Notes: generated by a model not told the origin, from the sequence alone. DNA of 64,000 nt from Chitinophaga fulva (GCF_012927205.1 NZ_JABBGC010000001.1:2294810-2358809), one strand, 5' to 3'. Numbered from the stretch's first letter, positions 17,004-27,176 are shown. Numbers and translations are program-made.

Positions 17004-17215
17004 AGATTGATGAGGGGACTATTAAGAGAATAATCAGGGAGCTGAATAATTGCAGGCATGAGGCGGTAACTTTTTACTCGACACATATCCTTCTTATAAA
17101 ATACAAGGACAATAAAATAATAAATATCAGCTGTAATGGTTACGGGTTATTGGATAACGAAGGCAGGACGTATATGATGAAGAAGACAATAGAGGAGATA
17201 CTAAACCAACACTAG
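17000..17215 (+). CDS. Short hypothetical protein (71 aa)
   Basis: Starts at GTG 17000 (TTG 16997 is possible), overlapping the previous stop region. It encodes a mixed alpha/beta-looking peptide (IKRIIRELNNCRHEAVTFYSTHILLIKYKDNKIINIS...) that could be a small immunity protein or the surviving C-terminal part of a larger gene. No family recognised. The following 314 bases before the RHS gene hold no ORF; TATATTTA at 17408-17415 is a near-match to the -7 box. Confidence 0.45.
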   Translation: MKIDEGTIKRIIRELNNCRHEAVTFYSTHILLIKYKDNKIINISCNGYGLLDNEGRTYMMKKTIEEILNQH

Positions 17216-17529
17216 TTTGATTTAAATGAGGTGAAAAAGGGGATAACCAAGCAGTCTCGTATAATCCCAATAGAACCTTTAAACTGTTGATGTCTCGCTG
17301 GATGTAGTTTTATCTTGATAAGAATGTGATGTGCGTCTTTGTAGCGCAGACACTGATAATATCGAGTTTAAGGCAGTAGTACCGTATATACTATAACGTT
17401 AATTGCCTATATTTACGGGTGTGATTCCCTGGTTAGCCTGCTGTATTCTGTATAAACAAACTCGTTATATCCTGTTGCAGACGGCGTTATCCCTGTTGGA
17501 AAGTCCCCGTTGTTACCTAAAATGAACCT

Positions 17530-20500
17530 ATGAGAGAAAATAAACGAGTTGTCTTTTCCAGTTTATGCCCGGTCTTATTAGCTGTTATTTTTTTGCTGCC
17601 AGGAAAATCGGTATCAGGCCAACAACCCGGAGGGCCTCCTCTGCCTACAGTGACGCCGGTAAGTTTACCTCCTGCCTATACCACAACTGTTGTTAATTAT
17701 GTCCGCACCTGGGAACCGTCTGTGCCACTGACAGATCCTACGGCCGTTAGTGCAAATGGGCAGGTAGCGGAGGTGAAACAGATGACGCAATACTTTGATG
17801 GTCTGGGGCGTCCCTTGCAAACGGTGGCCAAAGGAATGAGTGATAAAGGGAAAGATATTGTTACCCCGATGATCTATGATGCTTTTGGCCGTGAACAGTA
17901 TAAATACCTGCCCTACAAGCATGACGCCGGTGATGGTAAGTTTAAAACATCTCCTTTCAGTGATCAGCAACAGTTTTATCAGAATTCCGGCAATTATCCC
18001 AATGAAAAAATATTCTACAGCCAGACGGAATTTGAAGCTTCCCCTTTAAGCAGGGTTTTAAAAACTTACGCTCCCGGTAATAGTTGGGCAACACGGCCGG
18101 TAAATCATCAGTATCTGGTTAATACAACACAAGACTCAGTACGGATCTGGAATATGGGTGCTACCGGTTTGCCGGTGAGCCCGGGGATTTATGGAGCAGG
18201 TCAATTACTTGTAAATGTTACCGTAGATGAAGATGGGGGACAAGTAGTGGAATATAAAGATAAATCAGGACAGGTTGTACTCAAAAAAGTACGGATGTCA
18301 ACTGCTGCTGGTACCGCACATATGAATTGGTTGTGTACTTATTATATTTATGATGACCTGAACAATCTTCGTTTTGTTATTCCTCCGCTGGGTGTGGAAA
18401 AGATAACGGGAAGCTGGAACACAGCCGCTATTGCCGATGGTCTTTGTTTTCAGTACACTTATGATGCAAGAAAACGGATGATCACCAAGAAAGTACCCGG
18501 TGCTGGTGTTGTGGAAATGGTGTATGATGTGCGGGACCGGTTGGTATTTGCCAGAGATTCTAATCAGCGGGCGCAAAACCAGTGGCATGCTACATTTTAT
18601 GACAAGTTGAACCGGCCGGTGGAAACAGCACTGTACAGCAGGGAGATATCCAGAGAGGGGCTTCAGGCACTGTTGAACGGAGCTACCAATAACAGTGGTA
18701 CCAGCGGCTATACCTTCCCTGGTATTGCGGATCTGGTGGTGGCTTTCCATGATGCGCCTCACCCCCTTTATCAGGCTACCAATAGTGTAACGCTGGATGG
18801 TGGTTTTGATACCGGTGTGGGTGCCGATGTTGAAGTAGCTATTAACCCTTTTCTGACTAATGGAAACGCCAACGTACTGGTTAGCAACCCACTACCAGAC
18901 ATCTTTAGCAATGGTACTCTTACACCATTGACATTTACTTTTTATGATGATTATAGTTTCTCCGGGGCGCAGGCGGCAGTAGGCAAGTATTTCGATAAAC
19001 CGACTACTGGTGGGAACCTGTATGCAGAACCGGTGAGTGCCAGTGGTCTTACCAAAGGACTGGTAACGGGAACGCGCACTCGTATTTTGGGTACCGACAC
19101 CTGGTTAACATTGACTACTCATTATGATAATAAGGGAAGAGTCAGTCAAGTAATAGCAGACAATGCTGTTGGCGGGACAGATGTGGCGACCAGCCGTTAT
19201 GATTTTAACGGGAAAGTGGTGAGTTCCTATCAGGTCCATAAAAACAACCGGAGTGGCTTGACTCCTCAGATAACAGTATTGACTGCTATGCTGTATAATG
19301 AACAAGGACTATTAAAAGAAATTAATAAACAACTGAATGATACCGGTACGGTGCGGACGGTAGCCCGTAACTCTTACGACGAGATCGGTCAGCTGGCGGC
19401 GAAAGAGCTGGGTATTGTCGTTAATGGAATACCACTGGAAAAACAGACTTATGACTATAATCTTCGGGGTTGGCTGCGTAATATCAGCAAGGAATATGTG
19501 AATAATGGTACTGGTGGAGCGCATTTCGGCCAGGAGCTGAACTATGACTATGGATTTGCCAATCATGTATTCAACGGCAATATTGCAGGTATACGCTGGA
19601 AAGGTTGGAATGATACTACCCAGCGGGCTTATGGATATACTTACGATCTGGGCAATCGTCTGACGAGCGGTGCTTTCTCTCAAATCAAAACCGGCAATTG
19701 GTCGAATAATGAGGTGGATTTCACAACAAATAATATTACCTATGATGCTAATGGCAACCTGCTGAGTATGAATCATCGCGGGGTAATTAATAATGCGCGT
19801 GCTGATGTGGATAAACTAAGTTATCGTTATAATGACAACAGTAATCAGCTGAAGTCTGTGTCTGATGCCGGATTGGCGAATACCGGTCTGGGCGATTTTA
19901 CTGACAGTCAGGCTGATGGTGTTGACTATAATTACGATGGTGCTGGTAACCTTATTAAAGATGAGAATAAACAGATTACTTCCATTAGTTATAACCACCT
20001 TAACTTACCGGAGCTGATCACCATTACTGGAAAAGGAAATATTCAATTTGTATACGATGCAATTGGTAACAAAGTTCGCAAAATTATTACTGATAATACA
20101 GGAGGCGCCAAGAAGATAACCACCATTGACTATCTGGTAGGTTTTGTATATGAAAATGACAGTCTTCGTTTTCTAGGGCATGAAGAAGGACGGATAAGGC
20201 CTGTTTATCAAACCGGTCAGGCGCTTGATTTTGCATATGACTATTTTGTGAAAGATCATCAGGGTAACACCCGGCTGGTGCTGACCGACCGACCGAATGC
20301 TGCTTTGTATACAGCTACGATGGAGACACCGATTGCCGTTAAGGAAAACCTGTTGTTTAGCAATATTGACAACACCCGGAGTAATAAACCAGTAGGATAT
20401 CCTGCAGATGAAAGCGCCGGTAAAAATGAATCTGTAGCCAAGTTAACAGCAGCGGGTACTGGTAAGAAGATCGGGCCGTCGCTGGTGCTACGGGTAATGG

Positions 20501-21867
20501 CCGGAGATACCATTCAGGTTAGCAGCAAGGCATTCTATAAATCCACTGGTCCGGCAAATAAAAACAACACAGCCGTACCTGCGGAAAATATGGTGGCTGA
20601 CCTCATAGCGGCATTTAGTGGTGACATTTCCGCAGATGCTACACACGGAAGTTCGGCACCTGTGGACATTACACCGTTTAATACCAATTTTTATAATAAC
20701 GAATATCGTCAGCTGAAAGAAAAAAATCCTGATCAACAACAGGGGAAGCCAAAGGCATACCTGAACTATGTGCTGTTTGATGATGAATTCAAAATGGTAG
20801 AGGAAAATAGTGGAGTAAAGCAAGTGAAAGCCGAACCAGATCAGCTGCAGACGCTCTCTCAGGACAAGATGGTCATGAAAAAGAGTGGATTTTTGTATGT
20901 TTATACCAGCAATGAAAGTACACAGGAGGTATTCTTTGATAACTTGATGGTAGCGCATAACGGTGGGCCAGTGGTAGAAGAGACGCATTATTATCCATTT
21001 GGGTTGACAATGGCAGGGATTTCTTCAAATGCTTTGGTGGGAACGAGGTATCCGGAGAATAAGATGAAATACAACGGGAAGGAGTTGCAGAGTAAGGAAT
21101 TTGGAAGTGGGAGTGGGCTGGAATGGTATGATTATGGTGCGAGGATGTATGATGCGCAGATAGGCCGTTTTGGGGTACAAGATAGATACACCGAAAAATA
21201 CAATATGCTTACACCTTATCAATATTGTGCCAATAATCCTATTAGGTTTATTGATGTGAATGGCGATTCTCTGGAAGTTATTGGCTCTAAAGATGCTTTG
21301 GCCGAATTTAATCAAACTGTTAATAGTGGATTAGGAGGATTCTATACAATGAAACAAGGTACAAATGGACGGTTAACGTTGGAGGCGACTGCTAAGAAAG
21401 GCAATATGACAAGCGAGCAGCAGGCGTTTTATGATGTGTTGAGTGGAATAATTACTGTAGAAGGGACTGTTAAAGTGGGTGTTACATCTGGAGAGGAACT
21501 TGTTGCTGTTGGAAGTTATGATCTTGAAACGATAGACATGGCTGATGTAAAGGCTGCTACCGAGGGGAATTCAATTTTAACTCCACAAAGTTTACTTGGA
21601 CATGAACTACAAGAACAGAAAGCGAAACAGATAGATAAAAAAGGTTTTAATGATGCCCATGCTGAAGGAATCGCGGCAGAGAATCGAATAGGAGAATATT
21701 CACGAAACGACAATGTTCTTAAGTCGTCGACCGTACAGGTGGGCAAAGATGGAAAATTAAATGGTCGTCTCGAACAAGAGTTTACAAAGAAAGGGGTGAC
21801 CTATATTATAAGTCTTGATTTGAATAAGAATAATGTGACAGGTAATTCAACAACTAAGAAAAAATAA
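17530..21867 (+). CDS. Secreted RHS-repeat polymorphic toxin with DUF6443 N-terminus
   Basis: 1445 aa. A signal peptide (about residues 1-31, ending SGQ) sends it to the periplasm. A DUF6443 region follows ([18 protein letters not shown] near 80-100), then many YD/RHS repeats (for example [29 protein letters not shown]). The RHS-associated core lies at about 1175-1245, with [21 protein letters not shown] and [11 protein letters not shown]. After the core comes a tip of about 200 residues that should be the toxin. It contains LGHELQEQ (His1358) and [12 protein letters not shown], which suggests a metal-binding helix, though a second HExxH His is absent. GC drops in the tip, as expected for an exchanged cassette. 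An exported small protein follows 21 bases later as the likely immunity partner. Confidence 0.88.
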   Translation: MRENKRVVFSSLCPVLLAVIFLLPGKSVSGQQPGGPPLPTVTPVSLPPAYTTTVVNYVRTWEPSVPLTDPTAVSANGQVAEVKQMTQYFDGLGRPLQTVAKGMSDKGKDIVTPMIYDAFGREQYKYLPYKHDAGDGKFKTSPFSDQQQFYQNSGNYPNEKIFYSQTEFEASPLSRVLKTYAPGNSWATRPVNHQYLVNTTQDSVRIWNMGATGLPVSPGIYGAGQLLVNVTVDEDGGQVVEYKDKSGQVVLKKVRMSTAAGTAHMNWLCTYYIYDDLNNLRFVIPPLGVEKITGSWNTAAIADGLCFQYTYDARKRMITKKVPGAGVVEMVYDVRDRLVFARDSNQRAQNQWHATFYDKLNRPVETALYSREISREGLQALLNGATNNSGTSGYTFPGIADLVVAFHDAPHPLYQATNSVTLDGGFDTGVGADVEVAINPFLTNGNANVLVSNPLPDIFSNGTLTPLTFTFYDDYSFSGAQAAVGKYFDKPTTGGNLYAEPVSASGLTKGLVTGTRTRILGTDTWLTLTTHYDNKGRVSQVIADNAVGGTDVATSRYDFNGKVVSSYQVHKNNRSGLTPQITVLTAMLYNEQGLLKEINKQLNDTGTVRTVARNSYDEIGQLAAKELGIVVNGIPLEKQTYDYNLRGWLRNISKEYVNNGTGGAHFGQELNYDYGFANHVFNGNIAGIRWKGWNDTTQRAYGYTYDLGNRLTSGAFSQIKTGNWSNNEVDFTTNNITYDANGNLLSMNHRGVINNARADVDKLSYRYNDNSNQLKSVSDAGLANTGLGDFTDSQADGVDYNYDGAGNLIKDENKQITSISYNHLNLPELITITGKGNIQFVYDAIGNKVRKIITDNTGGAKKITTIDYLVGFVYENDSLRFLGHEEGRIRPVYQTGQALDFAYDYFVKDHQGNTRLVLTDRPNAALYTATMETPIAVKENLLFSNIDNTRSNKPVGYPADESAGKNESVAKLTAAGTGKKIGPSLVLRVMAGDTIQVSSKAFYKSTGPANKNNTAVPAENMVADLIAAFSGDISADATHGSSAPVDITPFNTNFYNNEYRQLKEKNPDQQQGKPKAYLNYVLFDDEFKMVEENSGVKQVKAEPDQLQTLSQDKMVMKKSGFLYVYTSNESTQEVFFDNLMVAHNGGPVVEETHYYPFGLTMAGISSNALVGTRYPENKMKYNGKELQSKEFGSGSGLEWYDYGARMYDAQIGRFGVQDRYTEKYNMLTPYQYCANNPIRFIDVNGDSLEVIGSKDALAEFNQTVNSGLGGFYTMKQGTNGRLTLEATAKKGNMTSEQQAFYDVLSGIITVEGTVKVGVTSGEELVAVGSYDLETIDMADVKAATEGNSILTPQSLLGHELQEQKAKQIDKKGFNDAHAEGIAAENRIGEYSRNDNVLKSSTVQVGKDGKLNGRLEQEFTKKGVTYIISLDLNKNNVTGNSTTKKK

Positions 21868-21888
21868 ACCTTCCTATTCAAATAATAT

Positions 21889-22206
21889 ATGAAAAATATT
21901 CTTTTTGTTTGTTGGTTAATATTTTATGCGGCAACAGGCAGTGCGCAGAAAATAGATCGAAATGGTTTGAAACTGATTGAATATCATTTCCATGTGTTAG
22001 ATTCTATTGCAAATGAAACAGAAGGAGAAATAATCTTCTGTCCTGCATCTGTTAAATTCATGGAAAAGGTTACTGGTATAGATGCAACTACAGATGGCAA
22101 CTATTTTGGTCGGCTAACCTGTAAAAAAGGAGATTTGGATAGGTGGCATAAGTGGTATGAGAAATATAAGAGGAAGGAACTCTCAGGTTGTTCATCATTT
22201 CAATAA
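21889..22206 (+). CDS. Small exported protein, candidate immunity protein for the RHS toxin
   Basis: 105 aa with a clear signal peptide (ILFVCWLIFYAATGSAQ), placing it in the periplasm. It starts 21 bases after the RHS stop and has the same low GC as the toxin tip. The position immediately 3' of the tip is the normal immunity position in polymorphic toxin loci. The sequence (two Cys in the mature part, CPASVKFMEKVTGID) matches no family I know. Partnership is inferred from layout. Confidence 0.6.
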   Translation: MKNILFVCWLIFYAATGSAQKIDRNGLKLIEYHFHVLDSIANETEGEIIFCPASVKFMEKVTGIDATTDGNYFGRLTCKKGDLDRWHKWYEKYKRKELSGCSSFQ

Positions 22207-22286
22207 ACAGCTTGTAATAAAAAAAGAGGGTTCTGCTCGCGGTATTAAACGTCTCCTACGTGCTTGTCAGTAGTTTTTGAGAAACT

Positions 22287-22482
22287 ATGGAGGATAGATT
22301 TAGAGATAGGTATGTAGGGATCCCTTTCAAGCTCTCTTATGACGCCAGTTTTAGAATGATGATGAAAAATCTCGGCGAGGATAGGCCTTTATGGAAGTAT
22401 TAAAAGGCAGTTGCTTATCGTTGGCTTTGTTGTGGTGATAATGTATTTATTTTGGATGATTTATGTTAGGGAATTATTATGA
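22287..22482 (+). pseudogene. Decayed short reading frames upstream of the IS256 debris
   Basis: ATG 22287 opens 38 codons (MEDRFRDRYVGIPFKL..., stop 22401-22403). An overlapping frame then encodes a likely transmembrane segment (QLLIVGFVVVIMYLFW) stopping at 22480-22482. Together they look like a small membrane protein broken by a frameshift, but neither part is recognisable. The gap between the immunity gene and the IS end contains nothing else. Confidence 0.25.
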
Positions 22483-22514
22483 AAGAAATTCTGTTTACAC
22501 CTTTATGACGGTAG

Positions 22515-22719
22515 TATTACATAAAGTGTGTCACAGTGATTAAAGATTAAGTTTCAATCGATCACTAAATATAATTGATAATTGCGCCAATGTCTGATTC
22601 CAGTTGTGTACTGGCTTGTTCCACTTGGTACATATATTCTCCTGGATAAGGAATAAGAGCTTCATGAGGGCGTCTTCCGACTGGAAGGCGCCTTTTGATT
22701 TTGTAACAGCGCGAAGCTG
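22515..22719 (-). mobile_element. IS256-family fragment: transposase C-terminus and terminal repeat, minus strand
   Basis: On the minus strand, 60 codons run from CAG 22719 to the stop at 22542-22540. They read QLRAVTKSKGAFQSEDALMK and then a KLLFLIQ...W..PVHNWNQ segment, the standard C-terminal end of IS256-type transposases. The IS terminal sequence follows: TATTACATAAAGTGTGTCA at 22515-22533 on the plus strand. The fragment begins at the very codon where the plus-strand part of the same transposase stops (see 22727-23511), so the two are halves of one element. Confidence 0.85.
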
Positions 22720-22726
22720 CCGAGAC

Positions 22727-23511
22727 TATTACATAAAGTGTGTCAGTAAAAAGTTTTTTAACTTTAAACTGATATCACAATATGGAAAAGCAAAACTTTG
22801 ATTTCGAAGCCTTCAAGAAGCAAGCGGCTAACCATTTGAAGAATGGAGATACGCTTTTAGGTAAGGATGGCGTGTTAACGCCGTTGTTAAAAGAGTTTCT
22901 TGAAGGAGCCCTGGATGGTGAGTTGGAAGCGCATATTGAAGATGAGGGAGATGCCAACCGGAAGAACGGTAAAGGGCGTAAACAGGTAAAAACGGCCATA
23001 GGGTCGGTAGATATTTAATCCACCACGTGATCGTAATGGAACGTTCGATCCGGAAATTATACCCAAACGTCATAAAACCCTGGGGTAGATCTGGATCGAC
23101 AGATTGTTTCTCTGTATGCCCGTGGCGCCAGTTACAGCGATATCGGGGGGCACCTGATGGATATATATATGGACTGGCGGCTTCTACAGCCACTATAAGC
23201 CGCGTTACAGGTAGAATCTTGCCTTTGATACAGGAGTGGCGCAGTCGTCCGTTAGAACGGGTTTACCCGTTCGTCTGGCTGGATGCGATATACTACAAAG
23301 TTCGTCATGAGGGGCGGGGCGTCACGTGTGCGGTTTACTGCATTATTGGCCTCAATCGAGAGGGCTATGTATGTGGGAGAGAATGAAATTGCTAAATTCT
23401 GGCTACAGGTGTTGACAGACTTACAGAATCGCGGTTTGGAGGATTCAGTACAACATGACATCCGCCGAATAATGTATGCTACAAATATTATTGAAGGCTT
23501 CCACCGGCAGC
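22727..23511 (+). mobile_element. IS256-family remnant: terminal repeat and N-terminal/central transposase, frameshifted and deleted
   Basis: Terminal repeat TATTACATAAAGTGTGTCA at 22727-22745, then ATG 22782 with the IS256 N-terminus (LLGKDGVLTPLLKEFLEGAL, then HIEDEG..NRKNGKGRKQVKT). Frames change near 23010 and several times after. WRSRPLERVYPFVWLDAIYYKV retains the first catalytic Asp. After WLQVLTDLQNRGLED a deletion removes the segment with the second Asp and jumps to IRRIMYATNIIEGFHRQ, ending at 23511. It is not functional. The missing C-terminal part lies inverted at 22540-22719; both joins carry the 7-mer CGGCAGC/GCTGCCG (23505-23511 and 22716-22722). Confidence 0.88.
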
Positions 23512-24027
23512 GTGAAGAATGAGGATGGCACTACAACCAATATTAATTTGGATTTTAAATATGCAATGGCTTCAGATGAAGATATCAAACGAGTGGAAAA
23601 TGAAGGCACTCGTAATGGAGATAATTTAATAAGATTGGAAGATAATGAATACCAGTCAGCATCAGGAGGATATACTAAAGAAATATATGCTAAAGAAAAG
23701 AATCCTGAAACTGGAAAGTGGGATAGGATAGGTATGGAATCGTTAACTGATTATAAACTAAGAATGGGAAACTCACATACGGCTGCTGGTCGCTATTATG
23801 GATCTCCGCATACAGCCTTTCATGAGGTAATGCATTTATTTGGATTAAAAGATTGGTATAAAAGTGCGGCGGCACAAAGAATAGTCGGGCCCAATGACAT
23901 GATGAACAATTCAAAATCTTCCACTCCAATTATACATCAAACACATTGGAATAGTTGGATGAAGGATATTAGAGTTAGACAGCAACAACAAGGCAACAAC
24001 TTTATTTTGAACCATTTTGTAGAATAA
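23476..24027 (+). pseudogene. Orphan toxin tip with metzincin-like zinc site (HEVMHLFGLKD), cut off by IS256
   Basis: Open for 183 codons from ATG 23476, but the first dozen codons are IS256 DNA read out of frame; the genuine part starts near VKNEDGTTTNINLDF (about 23510). The zinc motif HExxHxxGxxD is complete (H116, E117, H120, G123, D126), and a possible Met-turn (PNDMMNN) follows near 140-146. This is the pattern of metzincin-type proteases used as toxin tips. There is no RHS core, signal peptide or natural start, so it is probably the displaced C-terminus of an older RHS toxin. A lipoprotein gene 8 bases downstream is its likely immunity. Confidence 0.7.
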
Positions 24028-24035
24028 AGCTATTT

Positions 24036-24566
24036 ATGAAAGTCTATATAATTCTTCTGTTTGCATTGATGTCCTGCAACAAGGCATTGCTGGTTCCTCA
24101 AAAAGATGTAATCCGAAATCAAAAAGGATACATTGTTTTTTATTATGAAAATGAAGAGGCATTATTTTTTCCCTGGACAGATACTGTCGATGCCAGGTTT
24201 CTAAGTAGAGATCATGTGAATGGATACAGAATTGATAAAAACGTAAAACAGCTTGAATATATAAAAGAGCTAGCGATTGATCAGAGAATAACAAAAAATG
24301 TATTGCAAAGCGGCCACTCTATACAAGTTGATGAGATTGTCAAGCTACTTCCCGTAAATGTTAAATTTTATTGGGGAGAGGGGTGGAGACTAAGAAAAAT
24401 TACTAGGAATGGAAAAAAAGTTAATATTAAATACATGTTTTCGAATAAAGATATTGAACTTACTTACAATGTTTATGATGATAGACAAATAATGTCTATT
24501 GTACCAGTCAGAGAAAGCGATAAAATTAGAGTGAAAGAAGCAGAACCGAAAGATTTATCAAATTAA
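24036..24566 (+). CDS. Lipoprotein, candidate immunity to the orphan metzincin-like toxin tip
   Basis: 176 aa. Signal peptide with lipobox (FALMSC, Cys13 or so), so anchored in the periplasm or outer membrane. The mature part (RNQKGYIVFYYENEEALFFPW... WGEGWRLRKITRNGKKVNIKYMF) is beta-rich in appearance and unrecognised. It starts 8 bases after the toxin-tip stop, the standard immunity position, and ends before a strong bidirectional terminator. Retention of an intact immunity gene next to a dead toxin is common for orphan immunity; function is inferred. Confidence 0.6.
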   Translation: MKVYIILLFALMSCNKALLVPQKDVIRNQKGYIVFYYENEEALFFPWTDTVDARFLSRDHVNGYRIDKNVKQLEYIKELAIDQRITKNVLQSGHSIQVDEIVKLLPVNVKFYWGEGWRLRKITRNGKKVNIKYMFSNKDIELTYNVYDDRQIMSIVPVRESDKIRVKEAEPKDLSN

Positions 24567-24600
24567 TAGGTAAATGGTATAGCGATTTATCCTGCTAATG

Positions 24601-24650
24601 TAAAATGTAAAAAGGCCAGCTTGTCCACAAGCTGGCCTTTTTACATTTTA
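24601..24650. terminator. Bidirectional terminator with a perfect 23-bp stem
   Basis: 24601-24623 and 24628-24650 are perfect inverted copies around TCCA; the core is AAAAAGGCCAGCTTG/CAAGCTGGCCTTTTT. It lies between convergent genes and closes the toxin island. Confidence 0.95.
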
Positions 24651-24657
24651 TAAAGAG

Positions 24658-27033
24658 TTAAAACCCTACATTCACCCCCACAAAGAAATTAAACCCTGCC
24701 ATGGGATAATAGTAATTATCATACACCACCCTGTTCTGTTTCAGGTCATAGCTGTTATAAGTACTGCCATTCGGCTCATATTTCGCATCAAAGATATTGT
24801 TGAGCAGCAACTGCACGCCCAGCTCCCGGAATAACGGCTGCGGCACTACGTAGTTGAAGCGCAGGTTGTTCACATAATAAGGGTTCAGACTCGCTGTTTT
24901 GCTGGACGTGTTGTCCATATACTGACGGCTCACGTATTTACCGATCAGGTCAACGGTCAGTCCTTTCAGCGGACGGGCAGTCAGCGTATAGCCGCCTACG
25001 AAAGAAGGGGAGAAGGAGATATCTGTTTTATTGTAGGTTTGGGTGTGGACAACGCCGTTGCTGTCATAGGAAACGGCGTTGTAGTCCAGCACTTTATTCT
25101 GGCTGAAGGCGGCATTGGCGCCGACAGTGAAGGTATTGCTCAGCTTTACGTTGCCACTCACTTCTACGCCTGCACGATAACTCTTAGGAATATTGGTGCG
25201 TACGTAGGCGCCTACGTCGGTGAGCATACCGGTTTGCACCAATTGGTTTTTGTAGTTCATGTAGTACACATTGGCTTGCATGGAAACGGTATTGTTGCTC
25301 CAGGAGTAACCGGCTTCCACGTCGCGGAGTATTTCCGGTTTGGGCTCGGCTACGCCGTAGTTGGATTCGAAGTCCACACGGTTAGGCTCTTTGTGCGCGA
25401 TAGCGATGGAGGCGAACACACGGCTGAGCGGCGTGAGATAATAGGATATACCGGCTTTGGGATTGAAGAAGTTGTAGTTCACGTGCGGCATATAGGTGGG
25501 TGCGGCTTCGAAACCGTCCATGTTATATGCGATGTTGCGGTATTGCAGTTCGGCAAAGGCACGCAGTGCTTCGGTGATTTTGTATTCTCCTTTCCAGTAA
25601 ACGTTGAGATCATTTTTGTCAGCGGGATAGCGATAGTATTCGTGGTCTTTATCGATACCGGCTTTAGCCCAGATCACTTTGCCATAGTGGTCTCCGGTGT
25701 AGCGGTTCCAGCCGCCGCCGAGGCTCCAGTTGAATTTGTTGCCGGTACGGTTCACGGAGAAAACGCTGCCGTAGAAGTAGTTGTCGAGCCACAGTTGGCG
25801 TACCAGGTCAGTGCTTTCTATTTTCACGCCGTTGACTTCGTAAGGTGGCAGGCCATAGTCTTTGAGGATGCTGTTGTTTCTATATTGTTCGTAGTAGCCA
25901 CGGCCGCGGGTAAGGTGGAGGGCTACGTTGAAGTTAAGGCTGGAGTTGATTTCCTGGTTGAGGAATAGCTGGTAGTGGTCCTGTTGGTAGTTATCTGTTT
26001 CGTTGTCGTATGGTGTGCCTGGCTTTTTAGTGCCGGCGGAGTTGTAGGTACGGTTTGTGTTGAGCAGTGCTTCGGGCACGCCGTTCCAGGCTTGGTAGGT
26101 TTTTTCCTTGCCGGAGAAAACGTTGAGGCGGATGGCTGTTTTCCGCGAGATGTAAGCTGCGGAGGTATAGAAGGAGCGCAGGTCGGAGGTGGCGCGGTCT
26201 ATATATCCGTCGGAAGTGATTTTAGACAGGCGTGCGTCGATGGTGAAGTGGTCGTTGATGAGGCCGGAACCGGCTTTGACGGTGTTTTTCCAGCTGTTGA
26301 ACGAACCGTAGCTGCTGCTGATTTCACCATAGGCTTTCTCGCGGTATTCGTTGGTGCTGAGGTTAAGCGTGGCGCCGAAAGCGGCGGCGCCGTTGGTGGA
26401 CGTGCCTACGCCGCGTTGCAGTTCGATGCTGCTGACAGAAGAGGCGAAGTCGGGCATGTTCACGAAGAAGGTGCCTTGTGATTCCGCGTCGTTGATGGGA
26501 ATACCGTTGACGGTCACGTTGATGCGGGTGATATCGGAGCCGCGTACGCGCATGCCCGTATAGCCGATACCGGTACCTGCGTCTGAACTGGTGACTACGC
26601 CGGGCTGCTGATCGAGCAGCTGTGGCAGGTCCTGGCCGAGATTGCCTTTTTTGATATCGGCGGCAGTGAGCGTGCTGTTGACGAACGGCGCGTTTTTACC
26701 CGCACGGAGACTGCTGATCTCTACCGGTTTCACCAGGAGACCGGTTTCTTCGAGGATGATGTTGGCCACCTGTGTATTGTTGGTGGACTGTATTGCTGTG
26801 GTGTACGATTTGTAGCCGATATAGCTGGCCTGTAGCGTATAATTTCCTTTTTTAGGGAGATGAATAGAGAAGTGCCCCTGCCGGTCTGTTAAGGCGCCGG
26901 TTTGATTCACAGATATGGTAACGCCTTCCAGTGGCTTACCGTTGGTTTTGCTGGTAACGGTACCAGTAACCAGGGATTGTGCATGTAAAGTGCCTGCCAT
27001 AGACAGCAGCACCAGCAACATCAGCTGTTTCAT
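24658..27033 (-). CDS. TonB-dependent outer-membrane receptor, probable thiamin transporter
   Basis: 791 aa. Signal peptide about 1-18 (ending LHAQ). A CarboxypepD_reg-like domain spans about 20-95 (VTGTVTSKTNGKPLEGVTIS). The plug domain covers about 110-225, including the MRVRGSDITRINVTVNGIPIND stretch. A 22-strand barrel runs to the C-terminal aromatic FFVGVNVGF. The gene is preceded by a TPP riboswitch on the same strand, which makes thiamin or a phosphate ester the likely cargo, as in the TPP-regulated receptors described in Bacteroidota. No TonB, PnuT or thiamin biosynthesis gene lies beside it. The family fit alone would not separate it from siderophore receptors; the riboswitch decides. 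Confidence 0.9.
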   Translation of the reverse strand: MKQLMLLVLLSMAGTLHAQSLVTGTVTSKTNGKPLEGVTISVNQTGALTDRQGHFSIHLPKKGNYTLQASYIGYKSYTTAIQSTNNTQVANIILEETGLLVKPVEISSLRAGKNAPFVNSTLTAADIKKGNLGQDLPQLLDQQPGVVTSSDAGTGIGYTGMRVRGSDITRINVTVNGIPINDAESQGTFFVNMPDFASSVSSIELQRGVGTSTNGAAAFGATLNLSTNEYREKAYGEISSSYGSFNSWKNTVKAGSGLINDHFTIDARLSKITSDGYIDRATSDLRSFYTSAAYISRKTAIRLNVFSGKEKTYQAWNGVPEALLNTNRTYNSAGTKKPGTPYDNETDNYQQDHYQLFLNQEINSSLNFNVALHLTRGRGYYEQYRNNSILKDYGLPPYEVNGVKIESTDLVRQLWLDNYFYGSVFSVNRTGNKFNWSLGGGWNRYTGDHYGKVIWAKAGIDKDHEYYRYPADKNDLNVYWKGEYKITEALRAFAELQYRNIAYNMDGFEAAPTYMPHVNYNFFNPKAGISYYLTPLSRVFASIAIAHKEPNRVDFESNYGVAEPKPEILRDVEAGYSWSNNTVSMQANVYYMNYKNQLVQTGMLTDVGAYVRTNIPKSYRAGVEVSGNVKLSNTFTVGANAAFSQNKVLDYNAVSYDSNGVVHTQTYNKTDISFSPSFVGGYTLTARPLKGLTVDLIGKYVSRQYMDNTSSKTASLNPYYVNNLRFNYVVPQPLFRELGVQLLLNNIFDAKYEPNGSTYNSYDLKQNRVVYDNYYYPMAGFNFFVGVNVGF

Positions 27034-27059
27034 TTCTAGTATGTCTGTTTTCGTTTTTT

Positions 27060-27150
27060 AAATTCCTAACCAGCATTACCTGGTCCAGGTTCCGTGGGTG
27101 TGATCTCAGCCTGAAAAGTAAGGCACCCCATAAATCGTAAGGGAACGGTT
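27060..27150 (-). promoter_or_regulatory. TPP (THI-box) riboswitch before the TonB receptor
   Basis: Read on the minus strand: GGGGTGCC (27131-27124 area), then CTGAGATCACACCC, GAACCTGGACCAGGTAATGC, and a closing TTAGGAAT. These are the conserved blocks of the thiamin-pyrophosphate aptamer in order and spacing. The aptamer ends about 27 nt before the receptor ATG, so control at translation initiation is likely; I see no intrinsic terminator between them. Confidence 0.93.
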
Positions 27151-27168
27151 GATATCCTTGCGAAGCAA

Positions 27169-27176
27169 CAAAGGTA
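27169..27176 (-). promoter_or_regulatory. -7 box upstream of the TPP riboswitch
   Basis: Minus strand TACCTTTG, an exact TAnnTTTG. Transcription would start about 10 bases before the aptamer. I found no clear -33 TTTG. Confidence 0.55.

Noticed and set aside
22727-23511. Intact, active IS256 element
   Set aside because: The transposase is frameshifted, has lost the second catalytic Asp region and its C-terminus is inverted; no target duplication was found.
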